Below are positions 1-6,891 of a stretch of DNA of 8,837 nucleotides, piece after piece (positions within the stretch are counted from its first letter, which is position 1; each line of letters begins with the position of its first letter). Origin of the DNA: Microbacteriaceae bacterium (GTDB lineage: Bacteria > Actinomycetota > Actinomycetes > Actinomycetales > Microbacteriaceae); assembly GCA_009925875.1 (NCBI GenBank), contig RFQD01000049.1:1-8837 (forward strand), given 5' to 3'. The notes under the pieces are model-generated. The model was not told the origin of the DNA and ran no database searches. It saw nothing but the letters and a program-made list of their open reading frames with translations. The position numbers were made by a program, and so were the translations under genes.

Positions 1-842
1 GCCTGACCGGAGAGCAAGAAGAAGAGCACGGATCCAACAGCCAGAACTGCCGGAAGGATCAGCGCGTAGGCGTAACTTCGAGATCGTCGCCAGGTCAGGG
101 CAATAGCGACGAGAGAACCGAGGATTGTGTAGATGGCCGCGTCGCCGCGTGCACCCGACGCGAGAAATGCCTCGAGCGCGAAAAGCACTCCAAGGCCAAT
201 GCGCCGGGGCGACCATTCCACATCATCCGATGGTTTCTGCAAGAAACCAAAGAGCGCGAACCATGCGGTCGGAACGCCCGTGATCGCCCATGCACTGGGA
301 TTGTTCGACGCGATGATGAACAACCCCAGCGGCACCAAGGTCACCGCCCACATGACCAGCTGAGTTCTCCGGAATTCTCGGGGCAACAGGAACCAGAGTG
401 CCACCGCCGACCCAATGAAGAAGAGGATGTTCACGAACCTCATGACAATCGCCGACACCTCAATGTTGGGCGACGCAAACCAGTTCATCACCGAGTAATA
501 AATCGGGGGATAGTTGCTCGAAAACGAGCCACGGAATGTCGAAACGGTCGGAGTGTCGGCTTTGAAGAGTGAACTCTGGCATTGCGGCGTCATCGTGACG
601 TCGGTGGCGTAACACGCAGCCTTGATCAGAGACGAATCGAGCCGGCGTTCACCCGGCTTGTCGCCAGGAGCGCACAATCCCGGCCGATCGCCCCCGGCAC
701 ACCAGATGCTCGCCAAGTGGAAGTCGTCATCGGGACTAGCGCCAATAGGTGATGCAAAAGCCCAGGCGCCCAGACCCAAGAAGACGACAACTGGCAGAAG
801 AATCATCCAGCGCACGCGAGAGAACCACCGTGGCAATTTCAT
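1..842 (-). CDS. DUF2142-like multi-pass membrane protein, C-terminus cut by window edge
   Basis: I translated this frame by hand from ATG at 842. It stays open to the window's left edge, giving 280 residues with no stop. The N-terminus is basic (MKLPRWFSRVRW), followed by a hydrophobic helix at about residues 13-30. A conserved-looking SPDDDFHL motif, a Cys-rich extracellular-type stretch and an NYPPIYY motif precede several further membrane helices (about residues 135-155, 165-185, 220-280). SPDDDxH followed by YPP(I/L)YY is, from memory, typical of actinobacterial DUF2142 proteins, polytopic membrane proteins of unknown activity often found in cell-wall polysaccharide loci. It starts 36 nt after the broken glycosyltransferase and probably shares its transcript. 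A GGAGG at 844-848 lies only 1 nt before the ATG; an in-frame TTG at 836 would have a better 7-nt spacing, so the start is uncertain. Exact biochemical role unknown. Confidence 0.85.
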   Translation of the reverse strand, partial: MKLPRWFSRVRWMILLPVVVFLGLGAWAFASPIGASPDDDFHLASIWCAGGDRPGLCAPGDKPGERRLDSSLIKAACYATDVTMTPQCQSSLFKADTPTVSTFRGSFSSNYPPIYYSVMNWFASPNIEVSAIVMRFVNILFFIGSAVALWFLLPREFRRTQLVMWAVTLVPLGLFIIASNNPSAWAITGVPTAWFALFGFLQKPSDDVEWSPRRIGLGVLFALEAFLASGARGDAAIYTILGSLVAIALTWRRSRSYAYALILPAVLAVGSVLFFLLSGQ

Positions 843-1431
843 GCCTCCACGTTACCGGCAGCGCTGGTCAAGAAGCGGTTACTTCCCCGATAATCGGCGG
901 GTGACGGCGCGGATTCCCCCGTTACGCCACATCGTCCGTGCGCCGCGTATTTTTCCCGAGAGCCAGCTCGGTCTCACAAAACGAGTCGGAATAGCACGCC
1001 CAAGGACAGGCCGGTCTGCCGCCGGTGTCACCGAGAGACAATACGCCACGAGTGGTTGCGCGACGGTCACCCAGTGGAACGTTGAACCAAGTTTCTTGGC
1101 CGCCTGCGCCGCACCGAGTCCGGCCGCGGTGAACAACAACGAGTCCATCGCCCGAGTGAGCGCATCGACGTCGCGCTCGGGCACGACAATGCCGGCGCCC
1201 GATGATGCGATGATTTCGGCAAACGAATCGCCCGCGGTGGACACAATCGGGAGGCCCGCCCACAAATAATCCAAAATCCGAGTGCGGAAACTAAATGCAG
1301 TTTCGAGATGCTCGAGGTGTGTGCTCACCCCGAGGTCGGCATCGGCCAGATAATTTGCCCGTTCAGAGTAGGGCACCCACGTGTCATTGAAAAAGACGTG
1401 TCGGTTCGTAAGTCCCAGTTCGTCAGCAAGT

Positions 1432-1439
1432 GATCGCGC
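1432..1439 (-). other. Deletion junction inside the glycosyltransferase pseudogene
   Basis: On the minus strand the octamer GCGCGATC serves both sides of the break. Read in the upstream frame it completes the codons of IRAI, which fit the end of the conserved DPLTLIRA block. Read one base later it begins ARSL, which fits the start of the ARSLADELGL block. A single short sequence satisfying both flanks suggests that about 100 bases were lost by recombination between two copies of a short repeat. The frame change requires a loss of 3n+2 bases. The mechanism is inference; the frame change is seen directly. Confidence 0.55.
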
Positions 1440-2061
1440 GGATGAGAGTGAGCGGGTCAAACCAGTTGTAAATTCCGCCTCCCCAGAGGACGACCTTGTC
1501 GTTAGGTCCGATCCCGTCGACCTCGCCCTTGATCCCGTGTCGCGTGGCGGCAAATTTTTCATCCGATATTCCAAAGGGAACCACGTCGATGAGGTTGCGC
1601 AATGTGTCATCATCCGCATAGGTGAGAGGGTTCACTCGACCGACGGCGGCGAGATGGCCGAGCCACATGTCACGCTGTTTGTCCGACGCGCAGATGAAGA
1701 AATCGGCGCGACGCAATTGCCCGGTGAGAGCGGCAATGGTGCTCTCCACCTGTTGAGTTGCCGTTCGCGCATCGCGTTCTCGAACGTCTTCCACATGTTC
1801 AAAATGCATCGGGTCGTAAAGGTCGGCGATGATGATCTTGTTGGTTCGGGAAATCCACGGATTCAATCCCCAAACAAAACCTTGCACGATGACGACATCG
1901 GCCCACGCCACGTGCGGAACCAACGACCTGCGGTGAGCGACAACAACGTCAACGCCCAAATTCACCGGAGCGACGCTTGCCAATGAGGCAACCCGCACAT
2001 CCATCGATGCCGACAGCACGCGAGCGAGTTCACACGCCCGAATCCCCGGACCCGCCATCAC

Positions 2062-2065
2062 GGGG
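2062..2065 (-). other. Frameshift site in a C-run of the glycosyltransferase pseudogene
   Basis: The minus strand reads ATT GCC CCG TGA here, a stop after 21 codons. With five Cs instead of four it would read ATT GCC CCC GTG ATG GCG, giving DPIAPVMAGPGIRA, the normal glycine-rich N-terminal motif of this glycosyltransferase group. The simplest reading is loss of one C. A run of four is too short for typical phase variation, so this is either mutation or a sequencing indel. Confidence 0.7.
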
Positions 2066-2124
2066 CAATCGGATCACCCGTAATGACGAGCACTCGACCC
2101 CGCGTGCGAAGTGCTTCGCTCACG

Positions 2125-3006
2125 TCACCATGCCTTCGGATCACCCGAAGCGGCCAGCCGTTTCAGGTAAATACCGTAACCACTTTTCTCCAGCGGGGCC
2201 GCAAGCCTCGATAACTCCGCGGACGAAATCCATCCGTTGCGCCAGGCGATTTCCTCGATGCATCCGATCTTGTGGCCCTGACGATCTTCGATGACCTTGA
2301 CGTACTCGCTGGCTTGCATCATGGACTCGAATGTTCCCGTGTCCAGCCAGGCTGTTCCGCGATCGAGAACCTGAACCGACAGGTTGCCTTGTTGCAAATA
2401 GTGGTCATTGACCGAGCTGATTTCCAGCTCGCCGCGAGCGCTCGGCGTGATGCCCTTGGCGATGTCGACCACCTGATTGTCATAAAAATAGAGTCCGGGC
2501 ACGGCAAAGTTGCTCTTCGGGTGTGCTGGTTTTTCTTCGATGGACACCGCGCGGAAATTGTCATCAAACTCGACCACTCCGTATGCGCTCGGCTCGGCGA
2601 CGTGATACGCAAAGATCAGAGCCCCCTCGATGTCGGCGTTGCCGCGAAGCGCCCCACCGAGTCCCGCGCCATGAAAAATGTTGTCACCGAGCACCAGCGC
2701 CACCGACTCATCCCCGATGAAATCCTCGCCGATGATAAACGCCTGAGCCAGCCCATCGGGAGACGGCTGGCTGGCATAGTCGATGTGCATCCCAAACGCC
2801 GACCCGTCACCGAGCAGGGCACGGAACTGATCGTTGTACTCCGGTGTCGTGATAACGAGCACCTCGTTGATTCCCGCCATCATGAGCGTCGACAGCGGGT
2901 AGTAGACCATGGGCTTGTCATAGATGGGCATGAGCTGCTTAGAAATACCCTTGGTGATGGGCCACAACCGTGTGCCAGATCCGCCGGCCAGAATAATCCC
3001 GCGCAT
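2125..3006 (-). CDS. rmlA: Glucose-1-phosphate thymidylyltransferase RmlA
   Basis: This cytosolic enzyme is the first step of dTDP-L-rhamnose synthesis: glucose-1-phosphate plus dTTP gives dTDP-glucose and pyrophosphate. The 293-residue protein is full length for the family and starts with ATG at 3006. Visible signatures are the nucleotide-binding loop [13 protein letters not shown] (residues 6-18), K23 in [12 protein letters not shown], and the metal-binding GDNIFHG (107-113, Asp108). The sugar-site stretches EEKP, GLYFYD, GELEI and [12 protein letters not shown] also follow in the usual order. The gene starts 6 nt after the rmlC stop, so the two are surely cotranscribed. Its TGA is followed after one base by the GTG start of the glycosyltransferase pseudogene, suggesting translational coupling before that gene decayed. 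dTDP-rhamnose feedback inhibition is known for the family but cannot be judged here. Confidence 0.97.
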   Translation of the reverse strand: MRGIILAGGSGTRLWPITKGISKQLMPIYDKPMVYYPLSTLMMAGINEVLVITTPEYNDQFRALLGDGSAFGMHIDYASQPSPDGLAQAFIIGEDFIGDESVALVLGDNIFHGAGLGGALRGNADIEGALIFAYHVAEPSAYGVVEFDDNFRAVSIEEKPAHPKSNFAVPGLYFYDNQVVDIAKGITPSARGELEISSVNDHYLQQGNLSVQVLDRGTAWLDTGTFESMMQASEYVKVIEDRQGHKIGCIEEIAWRNGWISSAELSRLAAPLEKSGYGIYLKRLAASGDPKAW

Positions 3007-3012
3007 GAAGGT

Positions 3013-3621
3013 CTACTTTCCCGTGTTCAAACTCGCGTACCACACGAGACAGTCATCGTACTGAGGCAGGAGGTCCAGGGCTTCGGCCTCGGCCAGGGTT
3101 GGTGCGTTCGCATCCTTGTCGCTCAAAACAAGCTCTTCAGCGGGTAACTCAAAGGTGAGTCCGATGCGCGGATCGAGTGGGCTAATGCCGTGTTCTCGAG
3201 TGGGTTGAAAAACGTCGGAAACGAGGTAGGTCACGGTCGAATCATCGGTCAACGACACAAAAGCGTGCCCCAGTCCCTCCGGCAAATAGACGGAACGTCG
3301 ATCGACATCGTCGAGCCGCACGGCATCCCACTGGCCAAACGTAGGCGAACCAACCCGAATATCGATGCAGTAGTCGACCACCGCACCGCGCGTGGCCGTG
3401 ACGTACTTTGCCTGACCGCGGGGCACCTGCGCAAAATGGATGCCGCGCACAACGCCTTTACGTGAGACGGACGTGTTGACTTGTCGCACGTCGATGGCGT
3501 GCCCAACGGCTTCCGCGAGGGCGTCGAATCGATAGGTTTCGAGAAAAAGCCCGCGGTCGTCGACGAACTGTTGTGGCGTCACCTCGAAGGCACCCGCAAT
3601 GGTCAGTTCTCGAATTTGCAC
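3013..3621 (-). CDS. rmlC: dTDP-4-dehydrorhamnose 3,5-epimerase RmlC
   Basis: This is the third enzyme of the dTDP-L-rhamnose pathway. It epimerises C3 and C5 of dTDP-4-keto-6-deoxyglucose in the cytosol as a cupin-fold dimer. The 202-residue protein, the length I recall for the mycobacterial enzyme, has DDRGLFLE (21-28), SRKGVVRGIHF (53-63) with the catalytic His62, QAKYV, DIRVGSPTFG and YLPEGLGHAF. The catalytic Tyr132 lies in TYLVSD, followed by REHGISPLDP and Asp170 in SDKD. Phe138 sits where many homologues carry a second tyrosine. The start is GTG 3621, giving MQIRELTI. A -10-like TAGGCT ends 6 nt upstream and there is no Shine-Dalgarno, so the mRNA is probably leaderless. It heads the minus-strand operon rmlC-rmlA-glycosyltransferase-DUF2142. 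Confidence 0.96.
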   Translation of the reverse strand: MQIRELTIAGAFEVTPQQFVDDRGLFLETYRFDALAEAVGHAIDVRQVNTSVSRKGVVRGIHFAQVPRGQAKYVTATRGAVVDYCIDIRVGSPTFGQWDAVRLDDVDRRSVYLPEGLGHAFVSLTDDSTVTYLVSDVFQPTREHGISPLDPRIGLTFELPAEELVLSDKDANAPTLAEAEALDLLPQYDDCLVWYASLNTGK

Positions 3622-3627
3622 GCGCCA

Positions 3628-3633
3628 AGCCTA
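3628..3633 (-). promoter_or_regulatory. -10 box of a leaderless rmlC promoter
   Basis: The minus strand reads TAGGCT here, matching the actinobacterial TANNNT consensus, with exactly 6 nt to the rmlC GTG at 3621. That places transcription initiation at or next to the start codon. No convincing -35 is seen; the expected position (about 3651-3656) overlaps the -10 of rmlB. Confidence 0.6.
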
Positions 3634-3649
3634 TCGATTAGCCCGCGAC

Positions 3650-3655
3650 TAGAAT
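3650..3655 (+). promoter_or_regulatory. -10 box of a leaderless rmlB promoter
   Basis: TAGAAT is a good match to the SigA-type TANNNT hexamer and ends 6 nt before the GTG at 3662. There is no Shine-Dalgarno sequence, so initiation at the G of GTG would give a leaderless mRNA. The expected -35 (about 3627-3632) is weak and coincides with the -10 of rmlC on the other strand. Confidence 0.65.
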
Positions 3656-3661
3656 TTGGAT

Positions 3662-4648
3662 GTGCGAATTCTTGTCACCGGCGGGGCCGGGTTCATCGGG
3701 TCCAATTTTGTTCGCAAGGTGGTGACCGACACGTATCCGGGTCTCGAGGGTGCGCATGTCGTGGTCTTAGACGCACTCACCTACTCGGGCAATCTCGCCA
3801 ACCTCGCTTCCGTTGCCGAGTTACCGCGATACTCCTTGGTTCATGGCGACATTCGTGACGCGGACTTGCTCGACACACTGTTCCCCGACGTAGATGCCGT
3901 GGTCCACTTTGCGGCAGAGTCGCACGTCGACCGCTCGGTTCGCGACGCGTCGGTTTTTGTCGAAACCAATGTGGTCGGCACCCAAAGATTGCTCGACGCG
4001 GCACTTCGTCATCAGCTCGCGCGATTCGTCCACGTGTCGACCGACGAGGTGTATGGCTCGATTAGTGAGGGCTCGTGGCCCGAGACCTGGCCGCTCGAAC
4101 CGAACTCGCCGTACTCGGCATCGAAAGCCGGTTCCGACCTGCTCGCGCGCGCGTATCACCGCACGCACGGTCTCAACATTTCGATCACGCGATGCAGCAA
4201 CAACTATGGCCCCTACCATTTTCCGGAGAAGGTCATTCCACTCTTTGTCACGAATCTCATTGATGACCGACATGTTCCGCTGTACGGCGAAGGAACCAAC
4301 GTGCGGGACTGGTTACATGTGGATGACCACTGTCGGGGCATCGCGCTGGTGCTCACCAATGGGCGGCCGGGCGAGGTCTACAACATCGGTGGTGGCACCG
4401 AGTTGACGAATAAAGAATTGACCCAGCTCTTGCTTGACGCGACGGGGAAAGACTGGTCCTACGTAGACCATGTTGCCGACCGTCTCGGTCACGACCTGCG
4501 CTACTCCGTTGACATCACCAAGATTCGCACGGAATTGGGTTACGAACCGCTCGTGCCCTTCGAGCACGGATTGGCGGAGGTGGTGCAGTGGTACCGCGAT
4601 AACCGCGACTGGTGGGAGCCGTTGAAGGCTCGGGCCGCCCTGAGCTAA
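3662..4648 (+). CDS. rmlB: dTDP-glucose 4,6-dehydratase RmlB
   Basis: This enzyme converts dTDP-glucose to dTDP-4-keto-6-deoxyglucose, using bound NAD, as the second pathway step. The protein is 328 residues, normal for this extended short-chain dehydrogenase. Signatures are the NAD loop TGGAGFIGSNF (6-16), LDALTYSGN (36-44) and HFAAESHVDRS (82-92). The dehydratase triad STDEVYG (126-132; Thr127, Asp128, Glu129) follows, then YSASKAGSD with Tyr151 and Lys155, and later RCSNNYGPYHFPEK and VRDWLHVDDH. I chose GTG 3662, giving MRILVTGG, over the TTG at 3656, because it matches the usual family N-terminus and sits 6 nt after a -10 box. An ATG at 3660 overlaps it but is out of frame. rmlD follows after only 2 nt. 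Confidence 0.97.
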   Translation: MRILVTGGAGFIGSNFVRKVVTDTYPGLEGAHVVVLDALTYSGNLANLASVAELPRYSLVHGDIRDADLLDTLFPDVDAVVHFAAESHVDRSVRDASVFVETNVVGTQRLLDAALRHQLARFVHVSTDEVYGSISEGSWPETWPLEPNSPYSASKAGSDLLARAYHRTHGLNISITRCSNNYGPYHFPEKVIPLFVTNLIDDRHVPLYGEGTNVRDWLHVDDHCRGIALVLTNGRPGEVYNIGGGTELTNKELTQLLLDATGKDWSYVDHVADRLGHDLRYSVDITKIRTELGYEPLVPFEHGLAEVVQWYRDNRDWWEPLKARAALS

Positions 4649-4650
4649 TC

Positions 4651-5520
4651 GTGGCCCGTATTCTCATCACCGGTGCGACCGGCATGTTGGGCACCGACCT
4701 CGTTGACGTGCTTTCGGCTCACGAGGTGACGGCCTTGTCTCGTACCGACCTCGACATCGAAGATGCGCCCGCGGTGCGCACCGCCGTGACGGGGCACGAC
4801 GTGGTGATCAACTGCGCCGCCTACACGAAGGTGGACGACGCCGAGTCACACGAAGATGAGGCATTCGGAGTGAATGCACGCGGTGCCCACAACCTTGCCC
4901 TTGCCGCACGCGACGTTGACGCACGCGTGATCCACCTCTCGACCGATTACGTCTTCAATGGTCGCGCACACACACCCTATGCGGAAGACACCCCACGTGA
5001 CCCGGTCTCGGCGTACGGTCGGACGAAGGCGGCCGGTGAAGAACTGGTACTCGAGGCACACGCCGAGGGAACGGCCATCGTGCGAACGGCCTGGCTCTAT
5101 GGAGCGCACGGCCCCAATTTTGTCGACACGATTCTGCGACTCTTGGGTGAACGCGACACCCTCAGTGTTGTCAATGATCAACGCGGTCAACCGACGTGGT
5201 CGCGAGACGTTGCATTGCGCATCGCCGACATGGTGGCGGCCAACGTCCCCGCGGGAATTTTTCATGCCACCAATTCGGGAGAGGCCACGTGGTTCGAACT
5301 CGCGCAGCGAGTCTGCGAATTGACGGGCGAAGATCCGCTGCGAATCCTGCCAACCGATTCGTCACATTTCGTTCGCCCCGCCCCGCGCCCGCCCTACTCT
5401 GTACTCGGCCATCAGGCATGGGCAACAATGGGATTAGGTCCGCTGCGCTCGTGGCAGGAGGCCCTCGCTGAGCGACTTGCTCACCGGGTCAATGAAAATC
5501 TCGGAGACAACCATGGCTGA
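4651..5520 (+). CDS. rmlD: dTDP-4-dehydrorhamnose reductase RmlD
   Basis: This is the final pathway step: NAD(P)H-dependent reduction of the C4 ketone to give dTDP-L-rhamnose. The 289-residue protein shows the cofactor loop LITGATGMLG (5-14), INCAAYTKVDDAE (53-65) and HLSTDYVFNG (95-104), with Thr98 and Asp99. The Tyr122/Lys126 catalytic pair lies in SAYGRTKAAGE, followed by RTAWLYG and VNDQRGQPTW. GTG 4651, giving MARILITG, is preferred over the upstream in-frame GTG at 4612, which lies inside rmlB and would add a nonconserved tail. The start is 2 nt after the rmlB TAA and no Shine-Dalgarno is evident, so translation is likely coupled. Its last 8 nt overlap the start of the next gene. Confidence 0.96.
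   Translation: MARILITGATGMLGTDLVDVLSAHEVTALSRTDLDIEDAPAVRTAVTGHDVVINCAAYTKVDDAESHEDEAFGVNARGAHNLALAARDVDARVIHLSTDYVFNGRAHTPYAEDTPRDPVSAYGRTKAAGEELVLEAHAEGTAIVRTAWLYGAHGPNFVDTILRLLGERDTLSVVNDQRGQPTWSRDVALRIADMVAANVPAGIFHATNSGEATWFELAQRVCELTGEDPLRILPTDSSHFVRPAPRPPYSVLGHQAWATMGLGPLRSWQEALAERLAHRVNENLGDNHG
5503..5506 (+). promoter_or_regulatory. Shine-Dalgarno site fixing the hydratase start
   Basis: GGAG lies 6 nt before ATG 5513, ideal spacing. It selects this ATG over the upstream in-frame TTG 5477 and ATG 5492, which have no such site. The site lies within the rmlD coding sequence. Confidence 0.6.
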
Positions 5521-6295
5521 TCGCGTGCTCATTTCCCGTGACGGACACATGCTCGTGATGCGGCTCAATCGCGCTGACAAGCGCAATGCCGCGGACATGC
5601 AAATGTTGACCGAGTTGTCACTCGCATTTGCGCAGCTCGAATCCGACAACGCACTGCGAGTCGGCGTTGTCCTCGCCGAGGGTGACCACTTCACGGGCGG
5701 GCTCGACTTGGCCGATATCACGCCACGACTGACAGCCAACGGACTCGACATGGTCCCCGAGGGTGGCATCGACCCGTGGGGCGTGGCGACCACTCCTGTG
5801 TCCAAGCCCGTCGTGATCGGCGTGAAAGGCACCTGTTTTACTCTCGGCATCGAGCTGATCCTGGCGGCCGACGTCGCTGTTGCCGCAGACAACACCTCCT
5901 TCGCTCAACTCGAAGTGCAGCGGGGAATACTTCCGTTTGGCGGCGCCACCTTGCGCTTTGCCTCTCGGTGCGGGTGGGGAAATGCGATGCGCTGGATGCT
6001 CACGGGCGACACCTTCGATGCGCCGGAGGCGCACCGCATGGGGCTCGTGCAAGACGTTGTCCCGACGGAGCAGGTCGAGGCGCGAGCACTCGAGATTGCC
6101 AGCCGCATCGCGAGCGCGGCACCGCTCGCGGTGGCCGCAACGCTGCGCAATGCCCGACTCGCCGCACGGGCATCCGAGGCGACCGCGATTGGCGCGCTAC
6201 AACCGGAGTTGGTGAAGCTCATGAGTTCGCGCGATGCGGCCATCGCGTTCGAGAGTTACCTGACGAAGGTGCCGCCGGTATTTGAGGGTCGCTAA
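5513..6295 (+). CDS. Crotonase/enoyl-CoA hydratase family protein
   Basis: The 260-residue protein has the crotonase fold, which acts on acyl-CoA thioesters; the usual reaction is hydration of 2-enoyl-CoA. Near the N-terminus is MRLNRADKRNAAD (16-28). The first oxyanion-hole segment is HFTGGLDLADI (59-69), the second GTCFTLGIEL (106-115). Glu114 and Glu134 (in AQLEVQRGILPFGG) are exactly 20 residues apart, as are the two catalytic glutamates of the classic rat hydratase (144 and 164), so hydratase chemistry is plausible. RWMLTGDTFDAPEA follows. It overlaps rmlD by 8 nt and so belongs to its transcript, yet no fatty-acid gene is nearby. Substrate is unknown, and crotonases also include isomerases and hydrolases. 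Its stop overlaps the stop of the opposing acetyltransferase gene. Confidence 0.9.
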   Translation: MADRVLISRDGHMLVMRLNRADKRNAADMQMLTELSLAFAQLESDNALRVGVVLAEGDHFTGGLDLADITPRLTANGLDMVPEGGIDPWGVATTPVSKPVVIGVKGTCFTLGIELILAADVAVAADNTSFAQLEVQRGILPFGGATLRFASRCGWGNAMRWMLTGDTFDAPEAHRMGLVQDVVPTEQVEARALEIASRIASAAPLAVAATLRNARLAARASEATAIGALQPELVKLMSSRDAAIAFESYLTKVPPVFEGR

Positions 6296-6891
6296 GCGTT
6301 CTTGGTTCGAGGTTTTTTGAGCGACTTCTGCAGGAGCACCGTGCCGAGCCAGCGACCGAACTTGAATCCAACTTTGCCCATGCGTCCGACTTCTTCGAAC
6401 CCGAAGTGCTCGTGGAGTGCGATGGAACCTTCGGCTCCCGAATCAGCAATCACCGCGATGACTTCTTTGATTCCGGCCGCCGACGAGCGGTCGAGCAATT
6501 CGGCGAGCAGCGCACGACCGAGTCCCTTGCCGGTAGAGGCCGGACCAAGGTAAATCGAATTCTCGACCGTGTAGCGGTAGGCCTTTTTCTGTTTCCACGG
6601 GGTGACGAGCGCATAACCCAAGACCTGCCCCGAGGGTGACTCGGCCACGATGAACGGCATGTCGAGCTTGACGAGATAGGCGAACTTGGCGCGCCATTCT
6701 TTGAGTGACATTTCGTCCTCGTCGAAGGTGACAACACTGTTGCGCACGTAGTGGTTGTAAATCTCGCGAACGTCGGGCAGATCTTCGGCGCGCGCATCCC
6801 GAATCGTGAACGAAAAGGGTCGTTCGGGTGCAGGTGCGGGCTGCAAATGCCGGGGCAATTGCCGCGGTTTCATGTACTCCGACTCGAGCAT
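6292..6891 (-). CDS. GNAT-family N-acetyltransferase (phosphinothricin/amino-acid type)
   Basis: The 199-residue protein has a basic, proline-rich extension (residues 1-26) and then a GNAT domain from FTIRDARAEDLPDVREIYNHY (27-48). VENSIYLGPASTGKGLGRAL (109-128) holds the acetyl-CoA pyrophosphate-binding loop. It continues with VIADSGAEGSIALHEHFGFEEVG and ends in KFGRWLGTVLLQKSL. These blocks, from memory, mark the group annotated as phosphinothricin or L-amino-acid N-acetyltransferases (MnaT/YncA-like); the true acceptor cannot be read from sequence. Start: ATG 6891 gives the longest form. ATG 6873 has a GGAG only 3 nt upstream and would drop six residues. It converges on the hydratase, with stop codons overlapping by 4 nt, and diverges from UDP-glucose dehydrogenase. 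Its 3' tail encodes a lysine-rich end (KKPRTKNA). Confidence 0.92.
   Translation of the reverse strand: MLESEYMKPRQLPRHLQPAPAPERPFSFTIRDARAEDLPDVREIYNHYVRNSVVTFDEDEMSLKEWRAKFAYLVKLDMPFIVAESPSGQVLGYALVTPWKQKKAYRYTVENSIYLGPASTGKGLGRALLAELLDRSSAAGIKEVIAVIADSGAEGSIALHEHFGFEEVGRMGKVGFKFGRWLGTVLLQKSLKKPRTKNA

Larger units (their letters stand above)
879..2123 (-). pseudogene. GT4-type glycosyltransferase, broken by a frameshift and an internal deletion
   Basis: Three reading frames must be joined to recover one protein. Frame 1 starts at GTG 2123 (one base after the rmlA stop) and reads a Rossmann-type strand RVLVITGDPIAP, then hits TGA at 2058-2060. Adding one C to the CCCC run (2062-2065) restores VMAGPGIRACELARVL, the expected continuation. 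Frame 2 runs to TGA at 1423-1425 and contains ADLYDPMHFEH, VDVVPFGI and VLWGGGIYNWFDPLTLIRAI. Frame 3 resumes about 1439 with ARSLADELGL, then VFFNDTWVPY, a donor-site region with LETAFSFRTRILDYLWAGLPI, and ends at TAA 879. From family knowledge, about 30-35 residues (the strand carrying a GxxHPNP-type motif) should lie between the last two frames and are absent. Role if intact: transfer of a nucleotide-activated sugar onto a surface glycan. It is probably nonfunctional; assembly error is the alternative. Confidence 0.85.

Noticed and set aside
854..868. Short inverted repeat ACCGGC/GCTGGT between the glycosyltransferase and the DUF2142-like gene
   Set aside because: It has a six-pair stem at best, one mismatch on the transcribed strand and no U-run, so it does not support a terminator.
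2058..2065. Programmed frameshifting or phase variation at the C-run in the glycosyltransferase
   Set aside because: Only four Cs, no stimulatory structure seen, and the second lesion downstream would still prevent a full-length product.
622..2294. Plus-strand ORFs of 105 to 215 codons (622-1269, 1381-1986, 1977-2294)
   Set aside because: They are antisense to the DUF2142-like gene and the glycosyltransferase pseudogene, and their translations are basic, low-complexity and without motifs.
2272..3147. Long plus-strand ORF (291 codons) opposite rmlA and rmlC
   Set aside because: It lies wholly antisense to two genes with unmistakable motifs, crosses their boundary, and its translation shows no recognisable domain. 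GC-rich codon bias readily leaves such antisense frames open.
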